Source of the DNA: Coenobita brevimanus
Taxonomy: Eukaryota; Arthropoda; Malacostraca; Decapoda; Coenobitidae
Reading direction: 5' to 3'
DNA: 64,000 nt
NCBI GenBank assembly: GCA_032717465.1
Contig: CM064667.1
Span: 5,115,360 to 5,179,359 of the forward strand
Shown: piece after piece, positions 21,510 through 33,130 of the stretch
How the letters are laid out: each line of letters opens with the position of its first letter
Numbering within the stretch: position 1 is the stretch's first letter
Program-made: the position numbers and the translations under genes
The notes under the pieces: model-generated
Database searches by the model: none
Told to the model about the DNA's origin: nothing
Seen by the model: the letters and a program-made list of their open reading frames with translations, nothing else

Positions 21510-22060
21510 ATGTTTATCAGTGGAGTCACATGGAGAGACAGACAGACAAATGAGGAAGTGAAGGAGCGTTGTGGTGTGGTAGTGGATGTGATAGGAAGTG
21601 TTAGGAGGAACACACTGAGGTGGTTTGGCCATGTGGAGAGGATGGAGAGTGAGAGACTGACGAGGAGAGTGTATGTGAGTGAGGTGGAGGGGGGAAGAGG
21701 GAGGGGGAGGCCGAGGATGAGATGTATTTATATATGTGAAGTGAAGGAGCGTTGTGGTGTGGATGTGATAGGAAGTGTTAGGAGGAACACACTGAGGTGG
21801 TTTGGCCATGTGGAGAGGATGGAGAGTGAGAGACTGATGAGGAGAGTGTATGTGAGTGAGGTGGAGGGGGGGAGAGGGAGGAGGAGGCTGAGGATGAGAT
21901 GGAGAGATGGAGTGGAGAGGTATATGAGACAGGAGGGTGTGAGTTGGAAGCAGGGCAGTGACATGGCGGGGGACAGGGCGACGTGGAGGCGATTTGTTTG
22001 TGGCCACCCTGAACGGGGTTGAGGCGTCTGGCAATAGGTAGATAGATAGATAGATTTATT
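21510..22060 (+). mobile_element. RTE-like 3' fragment with internal duplication
   Basis: It carries the same duplicated structure as 8883-9535, including the GATGTATTTATATATGTGAA junction. It ends with GGCGTCTGGCAATAGGTAGA and a TAGA run. One open frame of 170 codons crosses both duplicate halves (VKERCGV, LRWFGHVERM twice) and reaches the family C-terminus. Confidence 0.85.
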
Positions 22061-22089
22061 CTTTTTTTAACCTTCATCTTGTCTCCTGT

Positions 22090-22345
22090 TTATAGTGAGG
22101 CATTACTGTACTATAAATGGTTCTGTACTGTGTAGTGATGTTATAGTGAGGTTGTACTGTACTATAAATGGTTCTGTACTGTGTAGTGATGTTACAGAGT
22201 GGCTTTAATGTACTATAAATGGTTCTGTACTGTGTAGTGATGTTATAGTGAGGCATTACTGTACTATAAATGGTTCTGTACTGTGTAGTGAGGTTGTACA
22301 GTACAGTGAGGTTATAGTGAGGCTGTACTGTACTATAAATGTGCG
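22090..22345. repeat. 51-bp minisatellite
   Basis: About five copies of a 51-bp unit with CTATAAATGGTTCTGTACTG; the last spacing is 69 bp. It has no recognised source. Confidence 0.9.
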
Positions 22346-22438
22346 GTACGTGGTTCGTTCTCTTGTTTATCAGTGAATCCTCTCCGCACACGAAAACGCA
22401 CATGTGTACAACTTTACCATCTCTGGATTAATTCAAAG

Positions 22439-22645
22439 AGATTTTTTTTTTTTATGCGAGGAAGAAGGAACCAAAGGCCACAAGTCCGCAACTGTTTTTC
22501 CTTCCAAGAGAAAAACAAAATACAAGAGAGAGCCAAATTCAAGATCCGATCATTTTGAGATGCCTGGACACACTGCGTTTGAAAGACTGGAGGTCATAGG
22601 CAGCAGGAAATACAGACAGAGGGAGACAGTTCCAGAGGTAATTTT
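22439..22645 (-). mobile_element. LINE family 3, 3' end fragment
   Basis: The minus strand codes for an ORF2 C-terminus of the WN-LP-SVF..YDLQSFKR type, followed by a 3' UTR matching 31795-32225 (CCTTGGGTTCCTTCTTCC-like end). Only the last 200 bp are present. It is a different family from both the TAGA-tailed and E-type elements. Confidence 0.65.
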
Positions 22646-22769
22646 TTTGTTTTTAAATTTTAAGACACATCTCTATATGCACATCTGTGTACTCAAAAAT
22701 GCACATCTCAAAAATGCACATGTGTACACCTTTACCATCTCTAGATTAATTCAAAGAGAGGTATTTTTA

Positions 22770-22770
22770 C

Positions 22771-22813
<43 letters not shown>

Positions 22814-22815
22814 TT
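22770..22815. repeat. (ATT)n microsatellite
   Basis: About 14 ATT triplets. Confidence 0.95.
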
Positions 22816-22894
22816 AAGAGGTGGTCCCACATCTTGTTAAACTATACCAATTATTTTCGTTGTTATGATGGCAAACTAGTGGTGTGATTTTAGC

Positions 22895-22962
22895 TAGGTA
22901 ACAGGAAGCCATTTACAACGCTGGGTGGTAACCATATAGCTAATCCATACTGGTACGTGTTG

Positions 22963-22966
<4 letters not shown>
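22895..22966 (+). mobile_element. Composite element hairpin-module fragment
   Basis: Carries GCCATTTACAACGCTGGGTG and GTAACCATATAGC from the composite 3' module, then runs straight into the CT-rich microsatellite. Confidence 0.7.
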
Positions 22967-23392
<426 letters not shown>

Positions 23393-23504
23393 AGAAGAAG
23401 GAACCAAAGGCTAGGAGTCTGCAAATTGTTCCTCATCATCATAATTTGCCATGATTAGGCTGAGTGATTTTAGATAGGGGAATCTGGGGGACATTTAACC
23501 CAGC

Positions 23505-23655
23505 CAAAAAAAACGGTTATATGGTTACCACCCAGCATAGTAAATGGTTTAATGGGTACGGGAAACCATTTGGCTTGTCACTCAGCGTAGAGAACATAAG
23601 GCAACACTACACTGAGTGAGTGGATGATGGATGCAACCCCACCTACCACAACAAA
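23505..23655 (-). mobile_element. Composite element copy without VNTR
   Basis: On the minus strand GTGGTAGGTGGGGTTGCATC and CATCCACTCACTCAGTG (5' module) run directly into GCTGAGTGACAAGCC, the hairpin (23571-23542) and GGTGGTAACCATATAACCG. No 90-bp or 64-bp array lies between, so this is the array-free state of the element. It ends before the LINE-derived parts. Confidence 0.75.
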
Positions 23656-23667
23656 TGGATTGGAGTT

Positions 23668-23828
23668 TGTTTTTTTATAATGCAAGGAAGAAGGAACCCA
23701 AGGCCAGGAGCAGCATTTTGTTCCCTCCAAGAAAAACCAAAAACAAGATAACAGAGCCAAATTCAAGATGCGTTCATTTTGAGATGCCTGGACACACTGG
23801 GTTTGAAAGACTGGAGGTCATAGGCAGG
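23668..23828 (-). mobile_element. LINE family 3, 3' end fragment
   Basis: Related to 22439-22645 and 31795-32225. It is joined directly to a composite tail at about 23828. Confidence 0.65.
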
Positions 23829-24145
23829 GTTAGTGCCCCTCCCTGTAAAACAACTACCTCAAATGGCCACCCCTTACCGGATTATGGCGTCTGGCAATAG
23901 ATAGATAGATAGACATAAAACAACTAACTCAAAGACAAATGGCCACCCCTTACCGGATTATGGCGTCTGGCAATAGATAGATAGATAGATATAAAACAAC
24001 TCAAAGACAAACGGCCACCCCTTATCGGATTATGGCGTCTGGCAATAGATAGATAGATATAAAACAACTAACTCAAAGACAAACGGCCACCCCTTATCGG
24101 ATTATGGCGTCTGGCAATAGATAGATAGATAGATAGATAGAAGGT
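23828..24145 (+). mobile_element. Composite element tail with iterated 54-bp units
   Basis: A GGTTAGTGCCCCTCCC segment is followed by about five tail units, some separated by ATAAAACAACTAACTCAAAG, which re-includes the LINE-5'-like part. The repeat unit here is therefore sometimes longer than 54 bp, consistent with re-priming at different upstream points. Confidence 0.8.
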
Positions 24146-24229
24146 GGCTGTTTCCATTTATAAACAGCTTATTAGTGATTTTATTTCTATGACATGAGGA
24201 GTAAAAGTCAGCTGTCAAATAAGAGACTG

Positions 24230-24490
24230 ACTAGAAGAGTGTGTGTGTGAGAGATGGAGGGGGAGAGGAGAGGGAGACCCAGGATGAGATGGAGGGATGA
24301 GGTGGAGAGGATGGAGAATATGCCTGAGTAAAGGTGTATGGCTCAGGCGGAGAGGAAGACCGAGATACGAGAGAGGGTGTGCGTGCCAGTTGGAGGGGGT
24401 GCAACCAAATCCCAGGACAGGGTGACGTGGAGGCGATTTGTCTGACGCTACCCCTTACAGGATGAGGGCGTTTGGCAAAAAATAAATTAA
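24230..24490 (+). mobile_element. Old RTE-like 3' fragment
   Basis: Diverged but recognisable: GGAGAGGGAGACCCAGGATG, GACGTGGAGGCGATTTGTCT and GGATGAGGGCGTTTGGCAA. It ends in an A/T-rich run rather than TAGA. Confidence 0.65.
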
Positions 24491-24725
24491 ATATCCTCTT
24501 CTGTAAACACGTAAACAGCTGACCATTGTTTACAAAATAAGCCGCATCTGGAAAGGTAAAAAAGACACCAAATCAAAAGACACACATGGATGAACATATA
24601 TAGTAATAGAATATACCCACACGCCCCTAAATTATCTATCTACCTGGTATATTTTATCTATTACCACCGAGGAGGAGGCAGAGTGAAGTAACATCTCCCA
24701 AAACATCTGACAGCAAATCGGCGGG

Positions 24726-25264
24726 TTGCCAATCTCGCCCTAACAACCGCTTAACTCTGTCTCAAATACGCTAGACTTCCGTTAAATGCAAAAATCCCCC
24801 CATATTATCACACCAAGAAGGGTATACTCCATAAATTATCACCAAAAACTTATAGAAATCTTTATTATATACCTAAAGTTCTTACTGATAATCGTAAAAA
24901 TAATGTCGCTAAATGGAACCAACTATAATTACGCTAAATACGAAAATCCCCCCAAATGATCGCAACAAAAAGGGTACTCCATAAATTATCACCAAAAAGT
25001 TATAAAAATCTTTAATATATACCTAAAGTTCTTACTGATAATCGTAAAAAAAATGTCGCTAATTGGAACCAAATATAATTCCGCTAAATACAAAAATCCC
25101 CCCCAAATGATCGTAACAAAAAGGGTACGCCATATATTATCACCAAAAAGTTATAAGAATCTTTAATGTATACCTAAAGTTCTTGCTGATAATCGTAAAA
25201 AATAGTGTCGCTCAATGGAACCAAATATAAAGAAATTTAGCGGAGAAAAGGGCGACATTGGCAA
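24726..25264. mobile_element. TIR element (MITE-like) with internal 150-bp repeats
   Basis: The ends are inverted: TTGCCAATCTCGCCCT at the left and, reversed, TTGCCAATGTCGCCCT at the right, 15 of 16 matching. Three copies of a unit of about 150 bp fill the interior (24779-25235), each with AAATCCCCCC and TACCTAAAGTTCTT. It has no coding frame. A partial copy of its left end lies at 28109-28215, inside the orphan gene copy A. The superfamily is not determined and the flanks show no clear target duplication. Confidence 0.65.
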
Positions 25265-25714
25265 CATCATACCAATATAAACACTGAGGGATTATTAATG
25301 CAATATATAGGTGTTAAGATTCACGTAAATCTTTGTAATTAAGTTTTTCTTTTTAAATTACTAGTTTTTTAATGTTTCAGCTAATTTGTTACTCTATTTA
25401 AAAGGACTTTATGTAATGTGAGGCTATAGCGTATTTATTTTCAAGTCAAAAATCAATTTCTTTCAGATCATTTGATGGCCAAGTGTAGTCAGACTGAATG
25501 GAAAACTTCACTAGTAACCAAGGAGACTCCAACCTCACTACTCTCATCAGTTTTCAGGTAACCACGATTTGGCATTTCACCCAACCACTTGACTAGTAAC
25601 CAAGGAGACTAATTCCTCTCACGTAACTGTTTGACCAGTAGTGGGGGCTGTATAGGATTTGGTGGGGACCGGATGGACAAAAAGTATCAAACTTTGTGGA
25701 GCAGTTGTGTAGTG
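25265..25714. other. Unassigned AT-rich stretch
   Basis: No gene is seen. The short motif GACTAGTAACCAAGGAGACT occurs near 25507 and 25590, and also near 17637, so it belongs to a small dispersed repeat. Confidence 0.4.
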
Positions 25715-26755
25715 GTAGGTGGTGGCGACCATCATCCACTCACTTGATGTAGTGCTGCCTACTTCTTCCTTAGCCTTTATCATTCTTTTTCTGTGCCTGT
25801 CCTCCTCTCTTCCTATTTCCATCATCCACTCACTTGATGTAGTGCTGCCTACTTCTTCCTTAGCCTTTATCATTCTTTTTCTGTGCCTGTCCTCCTCTCT
25901 CTTCCTATTTCCATCATCCACTCACTTGATGTAGTGCTGCCTACTTCTTCCTTAGCCTTTATCATTCTTTTTCTGTGCCTGTCCTCCTCTCTTCCTATTT
26001 CCATCATCCACTCACTTGATGTAGTGCTGCCTACTTCTTCCTTAGCCTTTATCATTCTTTTTCTGTGCCTGTCCTCCTCTCTTCCTATTACCATCATCCA
26101 CTCACTTGATGTAGTGCTGCCTACTTCTTCCTTAGCCTTTATCATTCTTTTTCTGTGCCTGCCCTCCTCTCTTCCTATTTCCATCATCCACTCACTTGAT
26201 GTAGTGCTGCCTACTTCTTCCTTAGCCTTTATCATTCTTTTTCTGTGCCTGTCCTCCTCTCTTCCTATTTCTCCCATCTTTCCTGTCACTTCTTATTGCT
26301 TTTCTTTCCTTTACAGGTGGCTTTACATTGAGTGACAAGCCAAATGGTTTCCTGTAAGCCAAGAAACCATTTACAACGCTGGGTGGTAACCATATAACCA
26401 AACCATACGTGCTGCCTACGTGTCAACAAGTGGGTTGGTGGAGGGTTAGTGCCCCTCCCCATAAAACAACTAACTCAAAGTCAAATGGCCACCCCTTACC
26501 GGATTATGGCGTCTGGCAATAGATAGATAGATAGACAAATGGCCACCCCTTACCGGATTATGGCGTCTGGCAATAGATAGATAGATAGACAAATGGCCAC
26601 CCCTTACCGCATTATGGCGTCTGGCAATAGATAGACAGATAGACAAATGGCCACCCCTTACCGCATTATGGCGTCTGGCAATAGATAGATAGATAGACAA
26701 ATGGCCACCCCTTACCGGATTATGGCGTCTGGCAATAGATAGATAGATAGATAGT
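25715..26755 (+). mobile_element. Composite VNTR element, copy 3 (complete)
   Basis: All modules are present: the 5' module GTAGTGGTAGGTGGTGGCGA (25709-25728), about six 90-bp units (25735-26270), a polypyrimidine stretch ending TTTCCTTTACAG, the hairpin (26342-26372), the LINE-5'-like GGAGGGTTAGTGCCCCTCCC, and five 54-bp tail units ending in TAGA at 26754. It is the clearest reference copy for the family, about 1.04 kb long. Confidence 0.85.
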
Positions 26756-26934
26756 TCTGTACACTATTTTGAACATCTGTAAGACTGGCGCCAAGAATTC
26801 TGATGGTCTGGGTGGTGTGGTGTGAACATTTACCCTTTTACGTGAGGTGTGTGTGTGTGTGTAAATAATCAGTATTTTTCTGTGTGTGTGTGTGTGTGTG
26901 TGTGTGGAAATAATCAGTATTTTCCTGTGTGTAA

Positions 26935-27185
26935 TTCACCGGGTCGGTCAGGATCACCTGATGGTCGTGATCGTCAGCATTTTACCCTCCCGGAAGGGAG
27001 CTGAGAGCTCATATAGTCCGATCTAAGGGCAAGGCTGTGACCTTCACACACGCACACACCCGTCCCCTTGCTCTAGGGGGACAGTAACCACCCACTTCGT
27101 CAGTGAAACTTTTCGCAACCTGAGCGAGGCGCGAACTCCCGTCCACCAGTTGGCAAGCGAGAGCGTTACCACTGCACCAGCGAGC

Positions 27186-27187
<2 letters not shown>
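26935..27187 (-). mobile_element. tRNA-derived SINE (Gly-like head)
   Basis: On the minus strand the head at 27187-27113 has an A box (TGGTGCAGTGGTAACGC) and a B box (GGGAGTTCGCGCCTC), like a tRNA-Gly with anticodon-loop sequence TTGCCAA. The 3' arm does not pair with the 5' arm. A body with GAGCTCTCAGCTCCC and a terminal part near 26940 follows. A (GT)n run abuts the 5' end. Confidence 0.75.
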
Positions 27188-27248
<61 letters not shown>

Positions 27249-27295
27249 TTACCAGCCTCAAACACGTAGATGGGGTGAGGTAGGAAACAGAAAAG

Positions 27296-27350
<55 letters not shown>

Positions 27351-27358
27351 TGTGTGTG
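27187..27358. repeat. Two (GT)n microsatellites
   Basis: Runs at 27187-27247 and 27296-27358 are separated by about 48 bp of unique sequence. Confidence 0.95.
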
Positions 27359-27639
27359 TAATTGTCTTCTCAGAAACCTCACACAGCATTCATTACAAGT
27401 GTTGCCGAACAGATATGTACACTTCCATTGTACTTTCTTCCAAGCACATCTTCCACTGCAGCTCTTTTCACATTGACGTCCACATTCCACCAGCTCACTA
27501 GAAGCTTTTGGTGTCATTGGCCTTGTTGTTCACACTGGAGTTCAAATTGGCTCTCCCTCTTCATTGTCCATCCCCTGCCGTCTTGAGAGGGTGTATACTG
27601 CAGTGGAATTTCGCAGGTGCCCAGCCTCCAGTCCGGTAA

Positions 27640-28115
27640 GTAATAAGCTTTGAGTGCTGCGAAAGTAATAAGCTTCGAGTGCTGCGAAAGTAATAAGCTT
27701 CGAGTGCTGCGAAAGTAAAAAGCTTTGAGTGCTGCCAAAGTAATAAGCTTCGAGTGCTGCCAAAGTAATAAGCTTTGAGTGCTGCAAAAGTAATAAGCTT
27801 TGAGTGCTGCAAAAGTAATAAGCTTCGAGTGCTGCAAAAGTAATAAGCTTTGAGTGCTGCAAAAGTAATAAGGTTTGAGTGCTGCAAAAGTAATAAGCTT
27901 CGAGTGCTGCGAAAGTAATAAGCTTCGAGTGCTGCGAAAGTAATAAGCTTCGAGTGCTGCGAAAGTAATAAGCTTCGAGTGCTGCAAAGTAATAAGCTTT
28001 GAGTGCTGCCAAAGTAATAAGCTTTGAGTGCTGCAAAAGTAATAAGCTTTGAGTGCTGCCAAAGTAATAAGCTTTGAGTGCTGCAAAAGTAATAAGCTTT
28101 GAGTGCTGCAATCTC
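27640..28115. repeat. 25-bp minisatellite inside copy A
   Basis: About 19 copies of a 25-bp unit containing AAGCTT and GAGTGCTGC. The minus strand reads LLQHSKLIT, which matches the ALLQHSK motif expected at this place in the family. The unit is not a multiple of three. Units differ by TTTGAG/TTCGAG and by GCGAAA, GCAAAA or GCCAAA. Confidence 0.95.
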
Positions 28116-28781
28116 GCCATAACAACCGCTTAACTCTGTCTCAAAAACGCTAGGCCTTCGCTAAATACAGAAATCCCCCCAAATTATTGCACCAAGAGGG
28201 TCTAAGTCCTTAAATTATGACTAAAAAGTGGGATGGCTTCCATGGATTGGCTTCCCTGGCAGAACATTTCTTTCCGTGCCTCGTTGACTGATGACACTTG
28301 GCTGGTCCTGTCACACAAGACCACCGTGTACCGTAACAGTAGTCTGAAGCGTGTGTCTGTTTTACTGAGGCGAAGATGCACTTGACAGGTTGGTGATGAT
28401 TGGCTGAATGCAACATGTGCGAATAACATTTACTAAGAATGAGAGAATAGGTCTAGCTCACAAAATGGATTCTCCGCCATTAGTCACCTCTGGATAGCAC
28501 TTCCATGCCTCCCAGGCTAACCGTTTTCCCCTCCCAAAGAAGGAATATACTGAGTCACAGCCTGTAAAGCTATGAAATGTTGGTAAGGCAATGGATTTAC
28601 CTTTTCCGAGAGCCTTGGCAAGTGTGTTGATGTGGATGTAGCTGAACACCAAATGCAACCCAAATATCAACCACTGGGTAAACAGTGCAAAGTTTATAGT
28701 ACTGGTACTCGCCGATCAGGCTGACACTGACATCGGTGTCCACAATACCTACCAGGCATGGGGTGTGGCCAGTCGCTAAGG

Positions 28782-29016
28782 CAGCGTTTCTTAACCTTTT
28801 CCAACCTCAGCACCTCCTGCAGTAAGGCCGCACAGCCCAGCACCCCGTTACATCTGGGTACTTGGACTACCGTTACGACATTACCACAATGATAAAATGA
28901 CGCACTCCTTGACGATTCATTTTATACATTCTCTAAAAATAAAATATCAGCGGTATCTCTTGCATTATCCAGCACTCCCTACAATTAATTTCAGCACCCC
29001 AGGCTAAGAAACGCTG
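28782..29016. mobile_element. hAT-like MITE, 235 bp
   Basis: The ends form a terminal inverted repeat: CAGCGTTTCTTAACC at the left and, reversed, CAGCGTTTCTTAGCC at the right. The 8-bp flanks CGCTAAGG and CTTTAAGG match at six positions, as an aged 8-bp target duplication would. There is no coding frame. It sits inside orphan family copy A, between the FLTSD region and the FTGCD region. Confidence 0.8.
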
Positions 29017-29220
29017 CTTTAAGGCATCTTGCACATGACAGGCCATTCTGGTGTCGGCCTCCTCATGATCACAATGTGGGATCTGATGGTGTGATCCTCT
29101 GCACACGGCTGCATCACCAGGTCTGCCACGGCTTCCTTGCCAGTGGGGAATTCGCAGTGTTCCATGTCACTGGTGAGGAATGCAAATAGCTCTTTCTTAC
29201 TATCTGGATCACGGAGAAAG

Positions 29221-29400
29221 CCTTGCCACTTGCCAGGCATCTTGTTCTGTGCCTCAGCCTGTCTGCCTACTCCTTTCCCTCTCTTGCCAGGCATCTTGTT
29301 CTGTGCCTCAGCCTGTCTGCCTACTCCTGTCCCTCTCTTGCCAGGCATCTTGTTCTGTGCCTCAGCCTGTCTGTGTACACCTTTCCATCTCTTTCCTTCG
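29221..29400. repeat. 54-bp in-frame repeat inside copy A
   Basis: Three copies of a 54-bp unit. The minus strand reads QNKMPGKRGTGVGRQAEA, a multiple of three, so the expansion keeps frame. The family normally has one such KLPGKW-like stretch before FLRDP. Confidence 0.9.
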
Positions 29401-29649
29401 CTGTTTCTCTGATGCTGTCGTTCTTGTACGCGGCCCACACCACACCAGGACGCTTGGCACCTTCTAGTTGGTTTCTGAGGAACGGGAGAAAAACCGTCCT
29501 AGCGTATTGTGCAAACGTTGCCGTCCTTGTGGTTGGCAGGAAGGGAAGGACAGCGGATCCATGGAGAACTTTGACGATGTGCTTGGAGGGACTGTCGTTT
29601 GCTGCCTCTAGTGAAGTGGGACCCTCTGACTGGACATCAAGGGACAGAG

Positions 29650-29689
<40 letters not shown>

Positions 29690-29690
29690 A
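29650..29690. repeat. (GA)n microsatellite inside copy A
   Basis: About 17 GA dinucleotides interrupt the segment between the PLF and AVLPFL parts of the orphan gene. Confidence 0.95.
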
Positions 29691-31794
29691 AGATAGACAA
29701 GCAGGTCCAGTTCATCTTGTTCCTCTGTATCAGGGGCATTTAAATTTTCTCTCTCTTCTCTACCTGTTTGAAGCATAAGAGATCACTTACTGTCCCCAGG
29801 CGCAGTCTTCCTCTGTCAGAAATAGATAGATAGATAGACAGGTTTGAGAGGGAGAGTAGTAGTAGTAGTAGTAGTAGAAGTAGAGACAAGGGATGATTTG
29901 CATGCATGAAGAAAGTGCTGATGTCTAATTCTCTCGTGCCACAGTGTACAATCGTAAGAAAACATCAACATCTGCTTTCAGTGTTGTGATCTTGTCAGCT
30001 TGTCTCGACTTGGGTTTGGGTGCTGGAGACGGAAAGAGTGGAAAGCCATTCATCTTGACTGGCTCATGAATAGACCTGGTGCGTTCCACAAGCACTGACT
30101 CTCTGTATTCACTGTACTGATTCCTGCCAGTGAGTTCAGTCGTGCGGACAGCGTTGACAATAGCATCACCGGGAACATCTCGTGTGTCCAGAGTCAAAAG
30201 TTCCTGGGTATCACTGACAAAAGGATTTCCCAGTTCCTTGACGATGTTCACAAGGTTCAAAGCCTGTTGTTGGAAGGTCCTCTGTGTGCCAAACTCTCCT
30301 CATGGTGCCGATGTTTCTCAGTTTCCTCACCGAGACTTTCTTTTACTCCTGTGATGGGTTGTTCGTGAGTCCTACCGTCCCACCTGCACCCTTGACAGTT
30401 TCATCATTTTGCTCATGGGTCTAATCGATTGGCACTGATACGAAGCGGTTGGTTGTCATGGAAATAACCCAATGACTCTGCTGCATGAACTCTTCCAAAT
30501 TGGATGGGGGGAGACTCTCCATACCTCGGATGTGTATGGGAATCCAGCGAGTTTAGTTGGGATGGTTCAAAGCAAAGAGTCATGGCATCAGTGCTTTGAG
30601 GGATTCCACGCAGAGTGAGACGTTCTTTTCTCTGTGGCCTCTAATGAAGATCAGGCACAATAGCTGCAAATGGAGTGGTGTGTCCCAGTAGTGCAATGTT
30701 GTGCTCTTCTTGATATGTCTTGTGTCCACGCCTCTGTAGCTTCCTCAGTGTGTTCCTGCTCAGTGCTGGGGAAGGCATCTTGTTGGAGTTCAGCCAAGGC
30801 CAGAGCACTCACCTGATGTGCTTATGTTGTCCTTGTAAGATGGCAGCAGCGAAGAAAAGAGTGGCCTGTACCTGAAGAAGCCACTGCTGCCTGTGTCAGT
30901 GCACTAGTCCCACCTGAGTCTTGCAGGCAGTCTCCAAAGGTGTTCCACATGGCCATCTCGATATGGACGCCTCAAAACATGATTACATACTTCGCCTTCC
31001 CGTGTGTCTCCGGCCAGGTCCACTGTATGTGTGTCGCCAGTGCACAGAGAGCTGCATCCACGGCAAGAACAGGCAGTTGTCCTGGATTCAAAAAGTCTGT
31101 TGTTAATCGAGCGACATCCCTGCCATGCTTCAGCACTGCAGCCGTTGCTGCTTTTTCACCAAAGAGGGGAAGTAGCTGTGTGACAGCTGGTTGAATGGCA
31201 TTGAAACAAGAGGCGTCTTGAAGTGCAGCATAATAAGCTACCCATGCTATGCTGTCACCTGTCTCAAGTTGTTCTTTCTGTACAAGTGCACTGCTGTATC
31301 CAGCCAATTGTGCTCCTGCTTAATCGTTGTCACTATATCTCCTACAACTCCCCGAGTTGCATCTGCAGGCTCTGGAACTTCCACTTTGGACTCATTTAGT
31401 GCGACAGCTGGCACAGTTGTGTAGCTGTCAGGCGGCTGTTGGCGTGTGTCTTCTGACAGGAGTGTTATCGTGTCTGGATAATGTCCCATTTTGGACTTGG
31501 AAGGAGACTGGAAAAGGCCGATGCCTGTGCCATGAAGTGACCCTGTGCTGTTGTACTGGAAGGGTTGTGATCCTGATTGTCTAAAGCTCCAACAGTAAAG
31601 GGACCTGTGCGGAACTGTGAGGGGCAGACAACACCTTCAGTAATGGACCTCTGACCAGTGGACCTCATAAAGCCGCCGCTGCTCAGCAAAACGCAAGTAA
31701 TAAGTTCGTCTTCAACAGAGGTCTCAGTGCGTGTCGTCACCATCAATGTGTAGCTTTAGTCTTTTGTCTCACATCCTCGGCTTCACAACACTCC

Positions 31795-32225
31795 CGACGC
31801 CGCTGTGTGCTTGGCGGTGGCGATTTCTGATTCAGACAAGAAGGACGAGTGATATTTGGCTCCTCTTGCTATTAAATCTCCACCTGCAGTTCTTACCAGC
31901 AGTCAACTCTGGAACTGTCTCCCTCTGTCTGTATTTCCTGCTGCCTATGATCTCCAGTCTTTCAAACGCAGTGTGTCCAGGCATCTCGAAATGATCGGAT
32001 CTTGAATTTGGCTCTCTCTTGTATTGTATAGTAGGTCAACTCTGGAACTGTCTCCCTCTGTCTGTATTTCCCGCTTTCTATGATCTCCAGTCTTTCAAAC
32101 GCAGTGTGTCCAGGCATCTCGAAATGAATGTATCTTGAATTTGGCTCTCTCTTGTATTTTGTTATTCTCTTGGAAGGAACAGTTTTGCTGGCTCGTGGCC
32201 TTGGGTTCCTTCTTCCTAGCATTTA
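31795..32225 (+). mobile_element. LINE family 3, 3' ends in tandem
   Basis: Two successive copies (about 31895-32030 and 32035-32225) each code for QLWNCLPLSVFPA then YDLQSFKRSVSRHLEM and a stop, the typical C-terminus of a Jockey/CR1-type ORF2 (compare FWNSLPQSCFPPDFN at 40000). The first breaks off at TGTATTGTA. The 3' UTR ends CCTTCTTCCTAGCATTTAAA with a short A run. Confidence 0.7.
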
Positions 32226-32279
32226 AAAAAAAAAATAGTATCCTGCAAGTCAGTAGCCACGCATCGAACATTTTCATCT

Positions 32280-32915
32280 GCATTGTGGTAGGTGGTGGCG
32301 ACCATCATCCACTCACTTGATGTAGTGCTGCCTACTTCTTCCTTAGCCTTTATCATTCTTTTTCTGTGCCTGTCCTCCTCTCTTCCTATTTCCATCATCC
32401 ACTCACTTGATGTAGTGCTGCCTACTTCTTCCTTAGCCTTTATCATTCTTTTTCTGTGCCTGTCCTCCTCTCTTCCTATTTCTCCCATCTTTCCTGTCAC
32501 TTCTTATTGCTTTTCTTTCCTTTACAGGTGGCTTTACATTGAGTGACAAGCCAAATGGTTTCCTGTAAGCCAAGAAACCATTTACAACGCTGGGTGGTAA
32601 CCATATAACCAAACCATACGTGCTGCCTACGTGTCAACAAGTGGGTTGGTGGAGGGTTAGTGCCCCTCCCCGTAAAACAACTAACTCAAAGTCAAATGGC
32701 CACCCCTTACCGGATTATGGCGTCTGGCAATAGATAGATAGATAGACAAATGGCCACCCCTTACCGGATTATGGCATCTGGCAATAGATAGATATATAGA
32801 CAAATGGCCACCCCTTACCGGATTATGGCGTCTGGCAATAGATAGATCGATAGACATAAAACAAATAACTCAAAGACAAATGGCCACCCCTTACCGGATT
32901 ATGGCGTCTGGCAGT
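32280..32915 (+). mobile_element. Composite VNTR element, copy 4 (two VNTR units)
   Basis: 5' module GTGGTAGGTGGTGGCGACC at 32286-32304, only two 90-bp units (32305-32490), polypyrimidine stretch ending TTTACAG, hairpin at 32553-32583, LINE-5'-like segment and four tail units to 32915. It is otherwise nearly identical to copy 3. Confidence 0.85.
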
Positions 32916-32924
32916 TGATTGATT

Positions 32925-33130
32925 TGATTGATATCACCATCGGCATATTCACAGACAACGCTATCCAGTATATCCATAGAGGCAGCTCATATAGTCAGGT
33001 CCTTAAGTCTACGGGTTTGAGGGGGACAGAGACGAGGCCCTAGGTAATATAATACGTCCACGTGACATAGACGGATACCCTGGCTAGACTTAGACTGTGC
33101 CGCGCCACACAGGATGAGAGTATACAGTGT
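32925..33130 (-). mobile_element. Possible SINE body fragment
   Basis: GCTCATATAGTC followed by GGGGGACAG at similar spacing resembles the body of the SINE at 26935-27187. A TTGATTGATT run near 32918 would be the 3' tail. No tRNA-like head is seen. Confidence 0.4.

Larger units (their letters stand above)
27365..31750 (-). pseudogene. Orphan multidomain Cys-tail family, decayed copy A
   Basis: From the N-terminal side on the minus strand: TAALDN-like block GALDNQDHNPSSTTAQ (near 31600), LNPGQLPVLAVDAALCALA then IQWTWPETHGKAKYVIMF (31070-30972), HIEMAMWNTFGD (about 30950), GNPFVSDTQELLTLDTRD and SIHEPVK..PLF (30240-30050), FLRDPDSKKELFAFLTSD (about 29220-29165), HSFTGCDSVYSFFGRGK (about 28575), SSVNEARKEMF (about 28290) and a Cys-rich end [17 protein letters not shown] (about 27490). 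From memory this order matches a multi-copy family of unnamed invertebrate proteins; its biochemical role is unknown. Many frameshifts and stops, a hAT-like MITE, a partial TIR element and three internal repeats break it, so it is not functional. Confidence 0.75.
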
